64,000 nucleotides of DNA, taken from positions 186,001 to 250,000 of the forward strand of contig NZ_JAIOUB010000002.1 in assembly GCF_019931215.1 (NCBI RefSeq), written 5' to 3'. Of this stretch, positions 27,647-36,173 are shown piece after piece. The position numbers and the translations under genes are program-made. The DNA comes from Alcanivorax limicola (GTDB lineage Bacteria > Pseudomonadota > Gammaproteobacteria > Pseudomonadales > Alcanivoracaceae). Under the pieces are notes generated by a model. It was not told where the DNA came from, made no database searches, and was given only the letters and a program-made list of their open reading frames with translations. The number at the start of each line of letters is the position of its first letter. Positions within the stretch are counted from its first letter, which is position 1.

Positions 27647-28495
27647 CTATGATTCTGATGTCTGCTTCTTCAGTGCTTGAATAATCACTGGCCAGTCAGC
27701 GGAATGCAGCTCATGCCCAGCACCCTGCAGTGTAAGCAGTTCTGAATGACGAATCGCGTCTTTCAGAGCCAATCCATGTGCATAAGGCAGCACCGGGTCT
27801 TCTGTGCCATGAATGATCAGTGTCGGGGCAGTGATCTCATTCAGCCGATCAAGCCATTCCTCGCCCCCACCTAATGTGGTGTGATTGAATGTAGTCAAAA
27901 TGTCTTGCGTGCGATCATAGCTTTCCTGAGCGATCTTGCGAATCTTTTCGGTTTCAAATACATGGGCAGTACCGGCGTTGATTCGCCATGCTCCAACCTG
28001 ATACTCCACCACTGCATCTCTATCAGACCAGTCAAGCGCTCCTGCCTGCTGGTGATAGTCGATGACTGCAGGACTTAGCGTAGGCATATCCGGGTCTGTA
28101 TCTGCCAACCGCTCTGAAGATATCAGCGTCAAACTCTTTACCCGGCTCGGGTACTTGAGAGCAACGAGCTGGGACAGAAAACCTCCCAGAGACATGCCTA
28201 CCAAGTGGGCTGCCGGCAGCCCATAGCCATCCATTACGCGAACCACATCATCTGCAAGATGCTCGACAGAATATGGGGCTTCGCCTGGCTCATAGCTGGT
28301 GGATTTTCCTGTGTCACGATGATCGTACCTGATTACGTAACGATCTATTTCGGTCAGCCGAATACAAAAATCATCAGGCCACCAAACTGCCGACGACATT
28401 GCACCCATGACAAGAACAACGGGTTCATGGTCCGGATTGCCGAATGATTCGGTGTAGAGTGAAATACCAGCATCAGCTACTACTTTAGCTTTCAT
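27647..28495 (-). CDS. Alpha/beta-fold hydrolase
   Basis: The start at ATG 28495 ([14 protein letters not shown]) follows a GGGGGTGTT leader. The 282-residue hydrolase has the oxyanion-region motif [22 protein letters not shown], the nucleophile elbow GMSLGG, the acid in [10 protein letters not shown] and the final His in GAGHELH. It resembles esterase and aclacinomycin-methylesterase-type proteins. The substrate is unknown. Confidence 0.9.
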   Translation of the reverse strand: MKAKVVADAGISLYTESFGNPDHEPVVLVMGAMSSAVWWPDDFCIRLTEIDRYVIRYDHRDTGKSTSYEPGEAPYSVEHLADDVVRVMDGYGLPAAHLVGMSLGGFLSQLVALKYPSRVKSLTLISSERLADTDPDMPTLSPAVIDYHQQAGALDWSDRDAVVEYQVGAWRINAGTAHVFETEKIRKIAQESYDRTQDILTTFNHTTLGGGEEWLDRLNEITAPTLIIHGTEDPVLPYAHGLALKDAIRHSELLTLQGAGHELHSADWPVIIQALKKQTSES

Positions 28496-28724
28496 AACAC
28501 CCCCATATTCTTCATAAACCGCGCGCGAGCTACTTTCCGTCACGGTAGTTTCTTTTTTGTCATGGACTTTCGGAGCCCGGGAAGAAAAAATTCCGGGATT
28601 CTTTCGTCTGGATCACTGGCCGGATCCACCACTCGACTCTTGGCTCAGTCATGACTTGACACCAACCTATCGCCTGCGTTCTGTATTTAGCATCTGGTCG
28701 AAGCTGGCCGCCTGTGACTGGTTG

Positions 28725-29036
28725 TTAGCTGTTCAACTCAGCGTCCAGAAGAAGCTTGCGGAGCTGCCCTTCTTCTCTCATCACGTGTATGACAAGAACG
28801 ACGCCATTGTCCTGCCGGTAGAAAATTCGGCATGGCCTGACATACAGTTCCCGGTAGATCGAATTGGGCAACCCTGAAGGAACATGGCCAGAGTCCGGAA
28901 ACTGCTCAAGTTGCTCTACTATAGAAAAAACCCGCTTAACAAGGTCTACCGCCGCGTCAGGTTTGTCCAGAGCAATGTACTCCGCTATCTCGCCCAGCTG
29001 ATCCAGCGCCGGATCTGTCCACGTTATTTCAGCCAC
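28725..29036 (-). CDS. ParE/RelE superfamily toxin
   Basis: A 103-residue protein with the compact fold of ParE/RelE: WTDPALDQLGEIAEYIA at the start and YRELYVRPCRIFYRQD followed by VLVIHVMREEGQLRK. It overlaps the antitoxin gene by 13 bases, the normal order antitoxin then toxin. The stop codon lies in an AGCTAACAACC context. It probably acts on gyrase or the ribosome; which one cannot be told. Confidence 0.88.
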   Translation of the reverse strand: MAEITWTDPALDQLGEIAEYIALDKPDAAVDLVKRVFSIVEQLEQFPDSGHVPSGLPNSIYRELYVRPCRIFYRQDNGVVLVIHVMREEGQLRKLLLDAELNS

Positions 29037-29281
29037 TTCTGCATCCGCTCCCTGGCCTCGCCATGGGGGGTGACTTTACCCTCCAGAATTGCTCGCTCTC
29101 CTTTGGACAATCCTTCTAGCAGCGCCAATCTGCGCTGCATAAACTCGTAATCCTGCACATCTACCAAGTAGGCTGATGGCTGGCCATGCTCGGTTATCAG
29201 CACGGCCTCTTTACTCTCATGCAGATCCGCCAGGATCTTGGTCGCATGCCGCTTAAGACTGGTTACCAGCTCAACTTTCAT
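29024..29281 (-). CDS. Phd/YefM-family antitoxin
   Basis: An 85-residue protein with the Phd/YefM N-terminal DNA-binding fold (KRHATKILADLHESKEAVLI, then TEHGQPSAYLVDVQDYEF) and a charged C-terminal tail that would bind the toxin. It is immediately upstream of the ParE/RelE toxin and overlaps it. It is expected to repress the pair's own promoter in the short gap to the next gene. Confidence 0.88.
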   Translation of the reverse strand: MKVELVTSLKRHATKILADLHESKEAVLITEHGQPSAYLVDVQDYEFMQRRLALLEGLSKGERAILEGKVTPHGEARERMQKWLK

Positions 29282-29333
29282 GGGTCTTCCCCTCTCAGAG
29301 TGCCACTATAGTATCACTCGAGGGAGATAGCGG

Positions 29334-29888
29334 CTACGCGCGCCGATAGTGCATGGCAACCGCGCCGCAGCGGAGCGGCTTCGCCGAGATCAACTCGAGC
29401 CGTCGCGTCCCGGGTAGCCCGCTTTCGTACAGGGTCGGGCCGTGGCCGGCGATCCTGGGGTGGACGAGGAACTTGTACTCGTCGATCAGATCCAGTCGGT
29501 CCAGCTCGGTCGCGAGCTTGCCGCTGCCGATGAGCACCCCGTCCGGGGTCGCGTCCTTGAGCTTCTGCACGCCCATGCGCAGGTCGCCGGCGATATGGTG
29601 GCTGTTGGTCCACGGGAAGTCCTTTCGCGTCGAGGACACCACGTACTTCGGCTTGGCCTCCAGCTTGACCGCCCACTCGCGTATCGCCGGCGGTGCCTCC
29701 GCGTCGCCGCGGGCGACCGCTGGCCAGTAGCCCTCCATCATCTCGTAGGTGACCCGGCCCCACAGCATCGCCCCGCTCTCGTCCATGAGGCAGGTGAAGA
29801 AGGCGTGCGTCTCGTCGTCGGCGATGCCTTCCTGGTGGTCGACGCAGCCGTCCAGGGTGACGTTGATACTGAAGGTCAGGAGTCCCAT
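29334..29888 (-). CDS. Dihydrofolate-reductase-fold / RibD C-terminal family protein
   Basis: A 184-residue protein starting MGLLTFSINVTLDGCVDHQE, with LWGRVTYEMMEGYWP and a C-terminal LIDEYKFLVHPRIAGHGPTL block, all typical of the RibD_C/DHFR-like family. The substrate is unknown; NADPH binding is expected. Its codon usage is strikingly GC-rich compared with the A+T-richer genes on its flanks, suggesting a different origin. A second family member follows upstream. Confidence 0.85.
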   Translation of the reverse strand: MGLLTFSINVTLDGCVDHQEGIADDETHAFFTCLMDESGAMLWGRVTYEMMEGYWPAVARGDAEAPPAIREWAVKLEAKPKYVVSSTRKDFPWTNSHHIAGDLRMGVQKLKDATPDGVLIGSGKLATELDRLDLIDEYKFLVHPRIAGHGPTLYESGLPGTRRLELISAKPLRCGAVAMHYRRA

Positions 29889-29900
29889 GGCATCCTCCGT

Positions 29901-30548
29901 CTATTGCGGATTCTCACGCACATATCGCAAGTGTGTTGCAGCTGGCGTATCAAGAACTTTGTCGACCCGGAACCTTGGAGCCGGCTCGCGCAGATTCTCG
30001 AAAAGGCGCCTGCCGCTGCCGAATACCACGGGAGCCATCGCTATCTCAAGTTCATCGATCACGCCCAGATTCAAGTACTGCTGGATGACATCCGCGCCGC
30101 CCGAAATACGAATATCGCGACCACCCGCAGACTCACGGGCCTGCTCAAGGGCGCTCTCAGGGCCGTCATTGACGAAGTAGAATGTCGTCCCGCCCGGCCG
30201 GACCCAGGGGCCACGCTTCTCGTGGGTGAGAACATATACTGGCGTATGAAATGGAGCCTCCTCCGGCCATGAGACCTCGCCTTGCTCGAACATTCGTTTA
30301 CCCATGATGCTCGCGCCGCTACGCTCCATGGTGTAACGAAGCATGTCATTAACCGGGCCGGTCTCGCCACCCGGCCCGAACTTCAGGTTCTCGCGGAAGT
30401 ACTGCAGCTCCAGAATCCAGCCCATCATCGCGCCCCACTTCGCACCCCAGTCCTTGTAGTCGGGCTTATCCCAGTGCTCTATCGCCATGCCTTCCGGTGC
30501 CATGTAGCCATCGAGGCTAAGCCCGATGTTCACGAATACCTTGCTCAT
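29901..30548 (-). CDS. Dihydrofolate-reductase-fold / RibD C-terminal family protein
   Basis: The start at ATG 30548 (MSKVFVNIGLSLDGYMAPEG) gives a 215-residue product. It has the SLDGYMA opening, MGKRMFEQGE, DIRISGGADVIQQYLN and the IDELEIAMAPVVFGSGRRLF block of RibD_C-like reductases. It is only distantly similar to the neighbour at 29.3 kb despite the tandem position. The substrate is unknown. Confidence 0.87.
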   Translation of the reverse strand: MSKVFVNIGLSLDGYMAPEGMAIEHWDKPDYKDWGAKWGAMMGWILELQYFRENLKFGPGGETGPVNDMLRYTMERSGASIMGKRMFEQGEVSWPEEAPFHTPVYVLTHEKRGPWVRPGGTTFYFVNDGPESALEQARESAGGRDIRISGGADVIQQYLNLGVIDELEIAMAPVVFGSGRRLFENLREPAPRFRVDKVLDTPAATHLRYVRENPQ

Positions 30549-30595
30549 CGCGTTTTCCTCTCGCCTGTGCCGTGTATGCAGCACCTGGTCGAAGC

Positions 30596-30997
30596 TCACA
30601 TTGAATAATCGACATGCGGAACGGGGTTTGCCAGCTGTTGCCGCTGGCTCCACTCCAGCGCGGCCAGCCCGCCGACGAATAGCGCTTCACCGACCAAGTG
30701 CGCGATGCCCCAAAGACTTGCTTCGCCCCAGAACCTCGCCGCCAGACCCAAACATACGACGGCCCACGCGGCGTTGGCGAACACCAGCAGGTTGATCAAG
30801 ATTATTGGCCGCGCCACCTGGCGAGCAAGGAAAAACGAATAGGCACCGTAAGTCAGATTGACCCCACCGATGAACACCAGAAGCTCTTGCGGAAGAAGAT
30901 GCAGATGACTGAGCCACCCGCTGAGAAGCAGCACCGTTGCGCCTGCTATCGCGGCGGCGGTGCAGTCCACCCATAGCACCTTTCGGATAATAAACAT
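30596..30997 (-). CDS. Four-helix membrane protein of unknown function
   Basis: A 133-residue protein with four hydrophobic helices (residues about 10-30, 36-56, 66-86 and 92-112), a layout like small DoxX-like or DUF inner-membrane proteins. No catalytic motif is seen. It lies upstream of the reductase genes on the same strand. Confidence 0.65.
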   Translation of the reverse strand: MFIIRKVLWVDCTAAAIAGATVLLLSGWLSHLHLLPQELLVFIGGVNLTYGAYSFFLARQVARPIILINLLVFANAAWAVVCLGLAARFWGEASLWGIAHLVGEALFVGGLAALEWSQRQQLANPVPHVDYSM

Positions 30998-31081
30998 TCG
31001 TCTGCCCTGCAGATTAGCTTACGTAGAAAGCGGTAGGTGCATGGCAGTTACCAATGCTCCTTTCGCAGGCTTCTATATGAC

Positions 31082-31114
31082 TATTTCTTTGATGTCTATT
31101 TCTTTGATGTCTAT
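31082..31114. repeat. 15-bp tandem repeat at the end of the flavin reductase gene
   Basis: TATTTCTTTGATGTC occurs twice in tandem plus a three-base partial copy. It abuts and includes the last bases of the NADPH-dependent reductase gene. Confidence 0.7.
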
Positions 31115-31692
31115 GCAGTATAGGCCTGCGCAGCTCTACCCGCCTTGAGCGCGGCACTCCACCAACGCAGTTGCTCAATCATCTTTGCGGTGCTGCGCTC
31201 ATGACGGTCCGGCTCGATCAAACGTCCTTTCTCGTCGAACAGTTGCCAGACGTTCTGAAAGCTCACCGAATCCCTTACCGTAAGTGCATGGACTTCCGGG
31301 AAGATCTGCCGCAATTGCTCAACCGCTCGCAGGCCGCCTGACACGCCGCCATAGGAGACAAAACCGACAGGTTTTGCCCACCACTCCTCTTGAAACCAGT
31401 CAATCGCGGTCTTCAGGGGGGCTGGATAGCCATGATTATACTCCGGTGTGACCACAACAAAAGCGTCTGCTGCTGCCAGCTTTCGGCCAAGCTGTTTCAC
31501 TGTCTCGGGTATTTTCAACTCATCATTGACCAAGGTATCGGGCAAGCCTGCCTCATGCAGGTCGACCAGAATGATCTCCAGATCGTCCTGCTGCGCTGCC
31601 TGCTGGACAAACCAATGGGCAATATCAGGGCCCAGACGCCCTTCTCGGGTGCTGGCAACAATGACGGCCAGCCGATGTTTGATCTCAGACAT
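31111..31692 (-). CDS. NAD(P)H-dependent FMN reductase
   Basis: The start at ATG 31692 (MSEIKHRLAVIVASTREGRL) gives 193 residues. The flavodoxin-like fold shows ASTREGRLG for the FMN phosphate, the family signature VVVTPEYNHGYPAPLKTAID and SYGGVSGGLRAVEQLR. Members reduce FMN, quinones or azo compounds. The substrate is unknown. Confidence 0.92.
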   Translation of the reverse strand: MSEIKHRLAVIVASTREGRLGPDIAHWFVQQAAQQDDLEIILVDLHEAGLPDTLVNDELKIPETVKQLGRKLAAADAFVVVTPEYNHGYPAPLKTAIDWFQEEWWAKPVGFVSYGGVSGGLRAVEQLRQIFPEVHALTVRDSVSFQNVWQLFDEKGRLIEPDRHERSTAKMIEQLRWWSAALKAGRAAQAYTA

Positions 31693-31857
31693 GCTTACCT
31701 CCGAAAGTGGCAACCAGGCCTGCTGTAACGGTCATTGGTACTGCAGCTTGCGTGATTTTCATAGTGTCATCCTCATGGGAAATTCAAGTTCGACACCACA
31801 AGCCTAAAACCTCAAGTTATATTGAGGTCAAGAGGAAATGTCATTGGGTCAGTCATT

Positions 31858-31917
31858 GGGGTCAGGTCTCCTACTTCTCAAAGAACACGTTCAGCGGGAA
31901 ATGGGAGACCTGACCCC
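31858..31917. repeat. GGGGTCAGGTCTC hairpin repeat, copy 1
   Basis: GGGGTCAGGTCTC at one end and GGGAGACCTGACCCC at the other are complementary and flank a partly paired centre (CTACTTCTCA with CGGGAAATG). A partial extra copy of the edge, ATTGGGTCAGTC, precedes it. It is intergenic, between the flavin reductase and the AraC gene. Four related copies occur between 31.8 and 35.3 kb. Confidence 0.85.
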
Positions 31918-31958
31918 AGAGATTACTGGCGCGTGATGGGCGCGGTTACAGATGCCGA

Positions 31959-32996
31959 TCACGAAACGGGTTGGCTGCGGGGGGCATGGCCGGTCCAGCG
32001 CTTGAAGGCGCGGTGAAAAGCGTTCGCGTCGGAATAGCCAAGCAGGAAGGCAATTTCAGTGATCGTCATGCGTCCTTCCCGCAGGTAGCGCTCAGCCAGA
32101 TCGCGCCGCGCTGTGTTCACAACAACGCGGAAGTTAGTGCCTTCCTCTTTTAACCGGCGATGCAGCGTTCGCGGCGTCAGGCAAAGCTTCCTGGCAATAG
32201 CCTCCATGGTCGGCTCACCATCACACAATTCATCACGTAGCAGTCGCAGAACCTGGCCGATAATGCCCTCGGATGCCGGGAGGTTTTCATGCATGGTCAT
32301 GACAACAGATTCGAGCAGTCGCTGTAACTCGGCATCAGATTCCAGCATCGGTAGTTCCAGAAAACCGGCGGGAAAAACCAGTTCGCTTCGATCATGCGAG
32401 AAGCTTAACGGCGCATTAAAAATACGCTGGTACTCCAGAACACTCGCAGGCCTGGCGTGGGCAAAACGGACTTCGTCAAGGCGGAGCCTGACGCCAGTCA
32501 GGCGACAGAAGGCAAGATACCATCCTGCCATGATGAACTCGGATACAGGCTGCGGTGCGCCGCCAGGCACAGGCAGGCAATGGCTGAGTATGGCGCTCTT
32601 TCCCGCAGTCTCGAGTCTGACTTCTGCGATATCGTGCATAACGCGATGATAATGCACCAGACGATTAATACCCGCTCCCAGATCATGACTGGAGCGAATC
32701 GCGTATTCCAGCGCACCAAATGATCCGGGCCTTACACATTCAGCGACATGCAATCCAATATGTTCATCGCCGGCGAGTCGACTCGCCCTCTCCCATACTG
32801 AAATGGCCAAAGCGTGCGGCACTCTGGCTTCAATATCATCAAGAGATACTGCCTTGATTCTGGCCAGCTCAGGTATTTTCTTAACATCCAGCTGCTTGCT
32901 TTGCAGGTATGCAAGCACCGGCAGGACAGATCGCACTGATACAGACGCTGAATGTCCGGAATAGTTACTCATTTTGTCCGGTTGAGCGATCTTCAT
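31959..32996 (-). CDS. AraC-family transcriptional regulator
   Basis: A 345-residue regulator. Residues about 25-210 form the arabinose-binding-like (OruR/ArgR-type) sensor domain, and residues 240-340 the double helix-turn-helix with TMEAIARKLCLTPRTLHRRL and EIAFLLGYSDANAFHRAFKR. The target could be the adjacent flavin reductase or the divergent outer-membrane protein gene at 33.1 kb, whose start is 109 bases from this gene's start. The effector is unknown. Confidence 0.92.
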   Translation of the reverse strand: MKIAQPDKMSNYSGHSASVSVRSVLPVLAYLQSKQLDVKKIPELARIKAVSLDDIEARVPHALAISVWERASRLAGDEHIGLHVAECVRPGSFGALEYAIRSSHDLGAGINRLVHYHRVMHDIAEVRLETAGKSAILSHCLPVPGGAPQPVSEFIMAGWYLAFCRLTGVRLRLDEVRFAHARPASVLEYQRIFNAPLSFSHDRSELVFPAGFLELPMLESDAELQRLLESVVMTMHENLPASEGIIGQVLRLLRDELCDGEPTMEAIARKLCLTPRTLHRRLKEEGTNFRVVVNTARRDLAERYLREGRMTITEIAFLLGYSDANAFHRAFKRWTGHAPRSQPVS

Positions 32997-33104
32997 CCAG
33001 AGAGAACCCCACTAGCATACTGTTTCCGATAGGAGCGGTTTATAGCTAATTCGCTGCACAAAGGCAACTCGTTGGCTTCCGCTTTGATGATACAGGGGCA
33101 TGAT

Positions 33105-33632
33105 GTGAGAAGGTTTATATTTGTCACTGCGTTGTGGCTCACACCCATAGCAGCCTCCGCGCATTTTGAGATGGAAGCGGATCCGTTTGCTTATCTTGTC
33201 AATGGGCATTCCATCCACGCTGCCTACCTGTTCAAGGGTGGCCATTGGCGCATGCAACTTGGCAGTTTCAGTGCCGACGTTCCGCGCTGGTTGCACGGCA
33301 ATGATCGTTTTGAGGTTGACGTATCCGGAGTCACCTTCAAGGTGGACTACTATACAAGCGGGCAGGGCCGAGGCTGGTTCTTCGGCGGTGATGTTGACAG
33401 AACCAAGGCTAGGTATCGTCTGCGAGGGTCGGGGGAAAGAGCCAGCGATGTCATGACAGGCTTCGGCCCGCGGGCCGGGTATCGTTTTCAAATGAACGAA
33501 AATCTTTTTATCTCGCCCTGGATATCGGCACGCTATTTGTTCAACGTTGACGATGTCGAGCTATCGGAGCAACGCTATGATCAGGACCGCGTCAGCATAT
33601 TCCCTACCGTGCATATAGGGTGGCGTTTCTGA
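33105..33632 (+). CDS. Small outer-membrane beta-barrel-like protein
   Basis: The start is a GTG at 33105 with AGGGG upstream, chosen because it gives a clean signal peptide MRRFIFVTALWLTPIAASA cleaved before HF. The 175-residue precursor has alternating hydrophobic/polar strands, many aromatic residues and a C-terminal Trp-Arg-Phe (VHIGWRF), the usual BAM recognition end of outer-membrane barrels. No named family is recognised. It is divergent from the AraC gene, so regulation by it is possible. Confidence 0.75.
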   Translation: MRRFIFVTALWLTPIAASAHFEMEADPFAYLVNGHSIHAAYLFKGGHWRMQLGSFSADVPRWLHGNDRFEVDVSGVTFKVDYYTSGQGRGWFFGGDVDRTKARYRLRGSGERASDVMTGFGPRAGYRFQMNENLFISPWISARYLFNVDDVELSEQRYDQDRVSIFPTVHIGWRF

Positions 33633-33695
33633 TAGCAGGATGCGACGTTGAGTGCGTTTCTCGGGTAGCCAGGCGCGATGCGGCGGTATGTTATT

Positions 33696-33753
33696 GGGGT
33701 CAGGTCTCTTATTTCCCAAAAACACTTTAGTGGGAAATAGGAGACCTGACCCC
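33696..33753. repeat. GGGGTCAGGTCTC hairpin repeat, copy 2 (most perfect)
   Basis: Arms of 23 bases (GGGGTCAGGTCTCTTATTTC... and its complement) pair with a single mismatch, and the loop holds a mini-dyad CACT-TT-AGTG. It lies in the gap between the converging outer-membrane protein gene and the lipoprotein gene. Confidence 0.9.
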
Positions 33754-33771
33754 AGAGATGTACTTCATTGA

Positions 33772-34488
33772 TTATTTATAGGTGTCGTACAAAGATGCCC
33801 ATAGCACTTCAACCTCATGGAGCATTTTTTCCAGGGCACCACGCTCTGAAGCCAACCTCAAGACCTCGATCGTCTGATCCTGGGCCCATACACTGCTCCG
33901 CGAGTCATCAGATACTGTTGCCTCTGCAACACCATAAAGGAACCCCGACCTTACATCGAGAAAGGCGGCCGATGCTGTGGAAGTAATATGCACATGCCTG
34001 TTTGATAGAAAACCGAGTGTCAGCATTGTGACCGGGCCCAGGCTCTGGCCGTCAACATCCACATGAGTATCCATCGTGTAAACCATTAACACATCTGCCT
34101 TCAGCCTGGCAGCAGCCAGACGAAGGTCATCAATGCTGGCTACTCTCTCCGGCAACAAGAGCCGGGTCACACGCCCTACTTCCAACACTCCCGGCATACC
34201 GGAAAGGCGGGTGTAATCTTCCTCCTCCTCCAAATCTCTCGCAGTGATTACGCAGAACTCGCCGCCCCCATAGCACCGAGCGGTGCGAATTCCATATCCC
34301 GAGGCCTGAACTCGCGCTGTCGCAAGGCGAGCCGGAAACTGGGCGGCGGGCTCCCGCTGGATCATCTCAGCGATATCCGGGGGCGCCTGGGAAAGATCGC
34401 CGATGGCGACCCCTGCGCCTGGCGTCTGGTAGGTTGTACAGGCAGGTAAAAAGCACAGAAGCAATAGTGCCCCAATCACGCGGCTCAT
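33772..34488 (-). CDS. Predicted lipoprotein of unknown function
   Basis: A 238-residue protein starting MSRVIGALLLLCFLPACTTY, a lipoprotein signal with lipobox LPAC. The mature part contains DVLMVYTMDTHVDVDGQSLG and ends with a charged helical tail. No domain is recognised with certainty; the central part recalls envelope-stress or CsgG-like lipoproteins, but this is weak. It is flanked by hairpin repeats on both sides. Confidence 0.7.
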   Translation of the reverse strand: MSRVIGALLLLCFLPACTTYQTPGAGVAIGDLSQAPPDIAEMIQREPAAQFPARLATARVQASGYGIRTARCYGGGEFCVITARDLEEEEDYTRLSGMPGVLEVGRVTRLLLPERVASIDDLRLAAARLKADVLMVYTMDTHVDVDGQSLGPVTMLTLGFLSNRHVHITSTASAAFLDVRSGFLYGVAEATVSDDSRSSVWAQDQTIEVLRLASERGALEKMLHEVEVLWASLYDTYK

Positions 34489-34602
34489 GATGCCACCCCC
34501 CCGGATTCAATGGTTGCTTGCCACACGGCAAATCTTTTCGTCTGAATGATACAGGCTACCGTGGCTTTAGACTCAGGGGAAGGATGCGCCAATAGTATCA
34601 TT

Positions 34603-34662
34603 CGGGTCAGGCCTCTTATTTTCAAAAGAAACCTTTTAGTGGGAAATTGCAGACCTGACCCC
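34603..34662. repeat. GGGGTCAGGTCTC hairpin repeat, copy 3
   Basis: GGGTCAGGCCTCTTATTTTC at the left and GAAATTGCAGACCTGACCCC at the right pair imperfectly, and the loop keeps CTTTTAGTGGG as in copy 2. It is intergenic, upstream of the lipoprotein gene. Confidence 0.8.
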
Positions 34663-34743
34663 AGAGATTTTTGCAGAGAGTATGGTTAGCATTTCAACCT
34701 CAATAGCTCATAACGCTGAGCCAGGAAAGCCATTCTCTGCCCC

Positions 34744-35070
34744 CTAACTCACCGAATCGTCGGAGGAATCGCTGAACGCTATATCACCAGGCTCGGTTGG
34801 CTCTTCATAGGTACCACTCAACACGCCCAGCTTGTAGAAACGCGCGACTAGCCTCTTGTAAAGGAGGTATCCCACCGCTGAGCTTACTGCCACAGAAAGC
34901 CCATTTCCGACTGTGGCAACCGGGAGCGCCAGGACAGCCTGAAGCAGCTCGCCATTTATAAGGGCTTTTATGCTAAAGAAAGTTCCATATACAAAGCCTC
35001 CCGTTATGCCAATGGTAAGACCCACCAAGACAAAAGATCCGAAAGATAGAACAACCCGTTTCTCTTCCAT
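34744..35070 (-). CDS. Small membrane protein of unknown function
   Basis: The start at MEEKRVVLSF (35070) follows AGAGGG; a start at 35094 would add eight residues. The 108-residue product has two hydrophobic helices (residues about 8-30 and 42-66) and a Ser/Asp-rich acidic tail. No family is recognised. It lies between two hairpin repeats. Confidence 0.6.
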   Translation of the reverse strand: MEEKRVVLSFGSFVLVGLTIGITGGFVYGTFFSIKALINGELLQAVLALPVATVGNGLSVAVSSAVGYLLYKRLVARFYKLGVLSGTYEEPTEPGDIAFSDSSDDSVS

Positions 35071-35160
35071 AAAACCCTCTAGCGCTACCAACACGAGCTG
35101 CCTCGTGGCAGAGGCGCAGCCGCCGCAAAATGGCTGATCCAGTACTTTATCATAATTGTA

Positions 35161-35213
35161 ATCAGGCCTCTCACTTCCTAGAGAAGCCTTTTCGGAAAAT
35201 GCGGGCCTGCCCC
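35161..35213. repeat. GGGGTCAGGTCTC hairpin repeat, copy 4 (degenerate)
   Basis: ATCAGGCCTCTCACTTCC on the left and GAAAATGCGGGCCTGCCCC on the right are recognisably the same element with several mismatches in both arms. It sits just downstream of the phzF-like gene. Confidence 0.65.
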
Positions 35214-35230
35214 AAAGATAGAAGCCGGCT

Positions 35231-36007
35231 TTAAAGGATTTTTCCTTTCATATACTCAACGACTTCACCGCCGATCAAGACGCGGTCTCCGTGAAGCTCA
35301 CAGCTAAGTTCTCCCCCGCGGCTGGAAAGCTGGCGTGCTACCAACTCAGTCTTCCCGAGACGATCAGCCCAGTAGGGAATGAGGGTGCAATGGGCAGATC
35401 CCGTCACCGGGTCTTCCGGCACTCCGGCACCAGGCGCAAAGAAGCGGGAGACAAAATCCACTTCATCGCCACGGGCGGTGATGATGAGTGCAAACGCGTC
35501 AAGGCTCTGGATCGCAAGGTAGTTGGGCGAGAACGACTTCACCTGTGCCTCGCTTTCAAGCACGACCATCAGGTCCCGGGCCAGGAATGCGGATTCTGGT
35601 ACTGTCCCAAGCACCTCAATGAGGCTGTCATCGACGGATACCGCCTTGCCGGGGCGTGAAGGAAAATCGAGGAAGAGGAAATTCTCTTTTCGGATCACCG
35701 CAAGGCGACCACTTTTAGTTTCAAACCGAAGATGGCTTTCCGCTCCTAAATGCTCCTGGAACAGCACGTATGCAGCGGCCAACGTGGCATGACCACATAG
35801 CTCCACTTCCACTACGGGAGTGAACCATCGTAGCTCGGAGCACTTTGCATCCGGGATGACGAATGCCGTTTCAGCGAGATTGTTCTCTGCCGCGATAGCC
35901 TGAAGGGTCTCGTCCTCGAGCCATTCATCCAGTACGACAACCGCAGCAGGATTGCCGCCGAAGAGCCGGTTAGTGAAAGCATCGATCTGGTAGATTGGGA
36001 AGCTCAC
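35231..36007 (-). CDS. PhzF family isomerase/epimerase-like protein
   Basis: A 258-residue protein with the PhzF/DapF-type fold: IYQIDAFTNRLFGGNPAAVV at the start, AENNLAETAFV with the catalytic Glu, CGHATLAAAYVLF and the C-terminal GVPEDPVTGSAHC. The best-known member acts in phenazine synthesis, but most relatives have unknown substrates, and no phenazine genes are present here. It lies at the downstream edge of the cassette array. No attC follows it, so it is probably not a cassette. Confidence 0.9.
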   Translation of the reverse strand: MSFPIYQIDAFTNRLFGGNPAAVVVLDEWLEDETLQAIAAENNLAETAFVIPDAKCSELRWFTPVVEVELCGHATLAAAYVLFQEHLGAESHLRFETKSGRLAVIRKENFLFLDFPSRPGKAVSVDDSLIEVLGTVPESAFLARDLMVVLESEAQVKSFSPNYLAIQSLDAFALIITARGDEVDFVSRFFAPGAGVPEDPVTGSAHCTLIPYWADRLGKTELVARQLSSRGGELSCELHGDRVLIGGEVVEYMKGKIL

Positions 36008-36021
36008 ATTTTCCTCATTTT

Positions 36022-36156
36022 TTTAACTACAAAGGATGTCCACCATCTGTGGGCAAATCCGGTGCCTACCGTCCGGCTTTGGGGTGGACTTGTAGCCGCG
36101 AAGCGGCAGAAAGGCCGTCCCAGCCCCAGAGGGGCGACAACAGCCGATTGTTAGCT
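36022..36156 (-). repeat. Candidate attC site F (long, degenerate)
   Basis: Reading the minus strand, GCTAACAATCGGCTGTTGTC starts the site, eighteen bases after the methyltransferase stop. An inner stem TGCCGC-TTC-GCGGC(T)A follows. The far end TTTGTAGTTAAA is a poor boundary that lacks CGTTA. Its length (about 135 bases) is like VCR-type sites. It would be the last attC of the array. Confidence 0.45.
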
Positions 36157-36173
36157 TTCACACAACCTCTTGA

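Noticed and set aside
28496-28735. Possible attC after the ParE toxin (CTAACAACC at the stop codon)
   Set aside because: No matching CGTTA boundary or complementary arms could be found within about 140 bases.
28557-28877. A 106-codon + strand frame overlapping the toxin gene
   Set aside because: It runs antisense to the ParE toxin and has no motif. The toxin-antitoxin overlap explains the region better.
35231-36007. PhzF gene as a seventh cassette
   Set aside because: No attC follows its stop codon; only a degenerate hairpin repeat is there. It is treated as flanking DNA.
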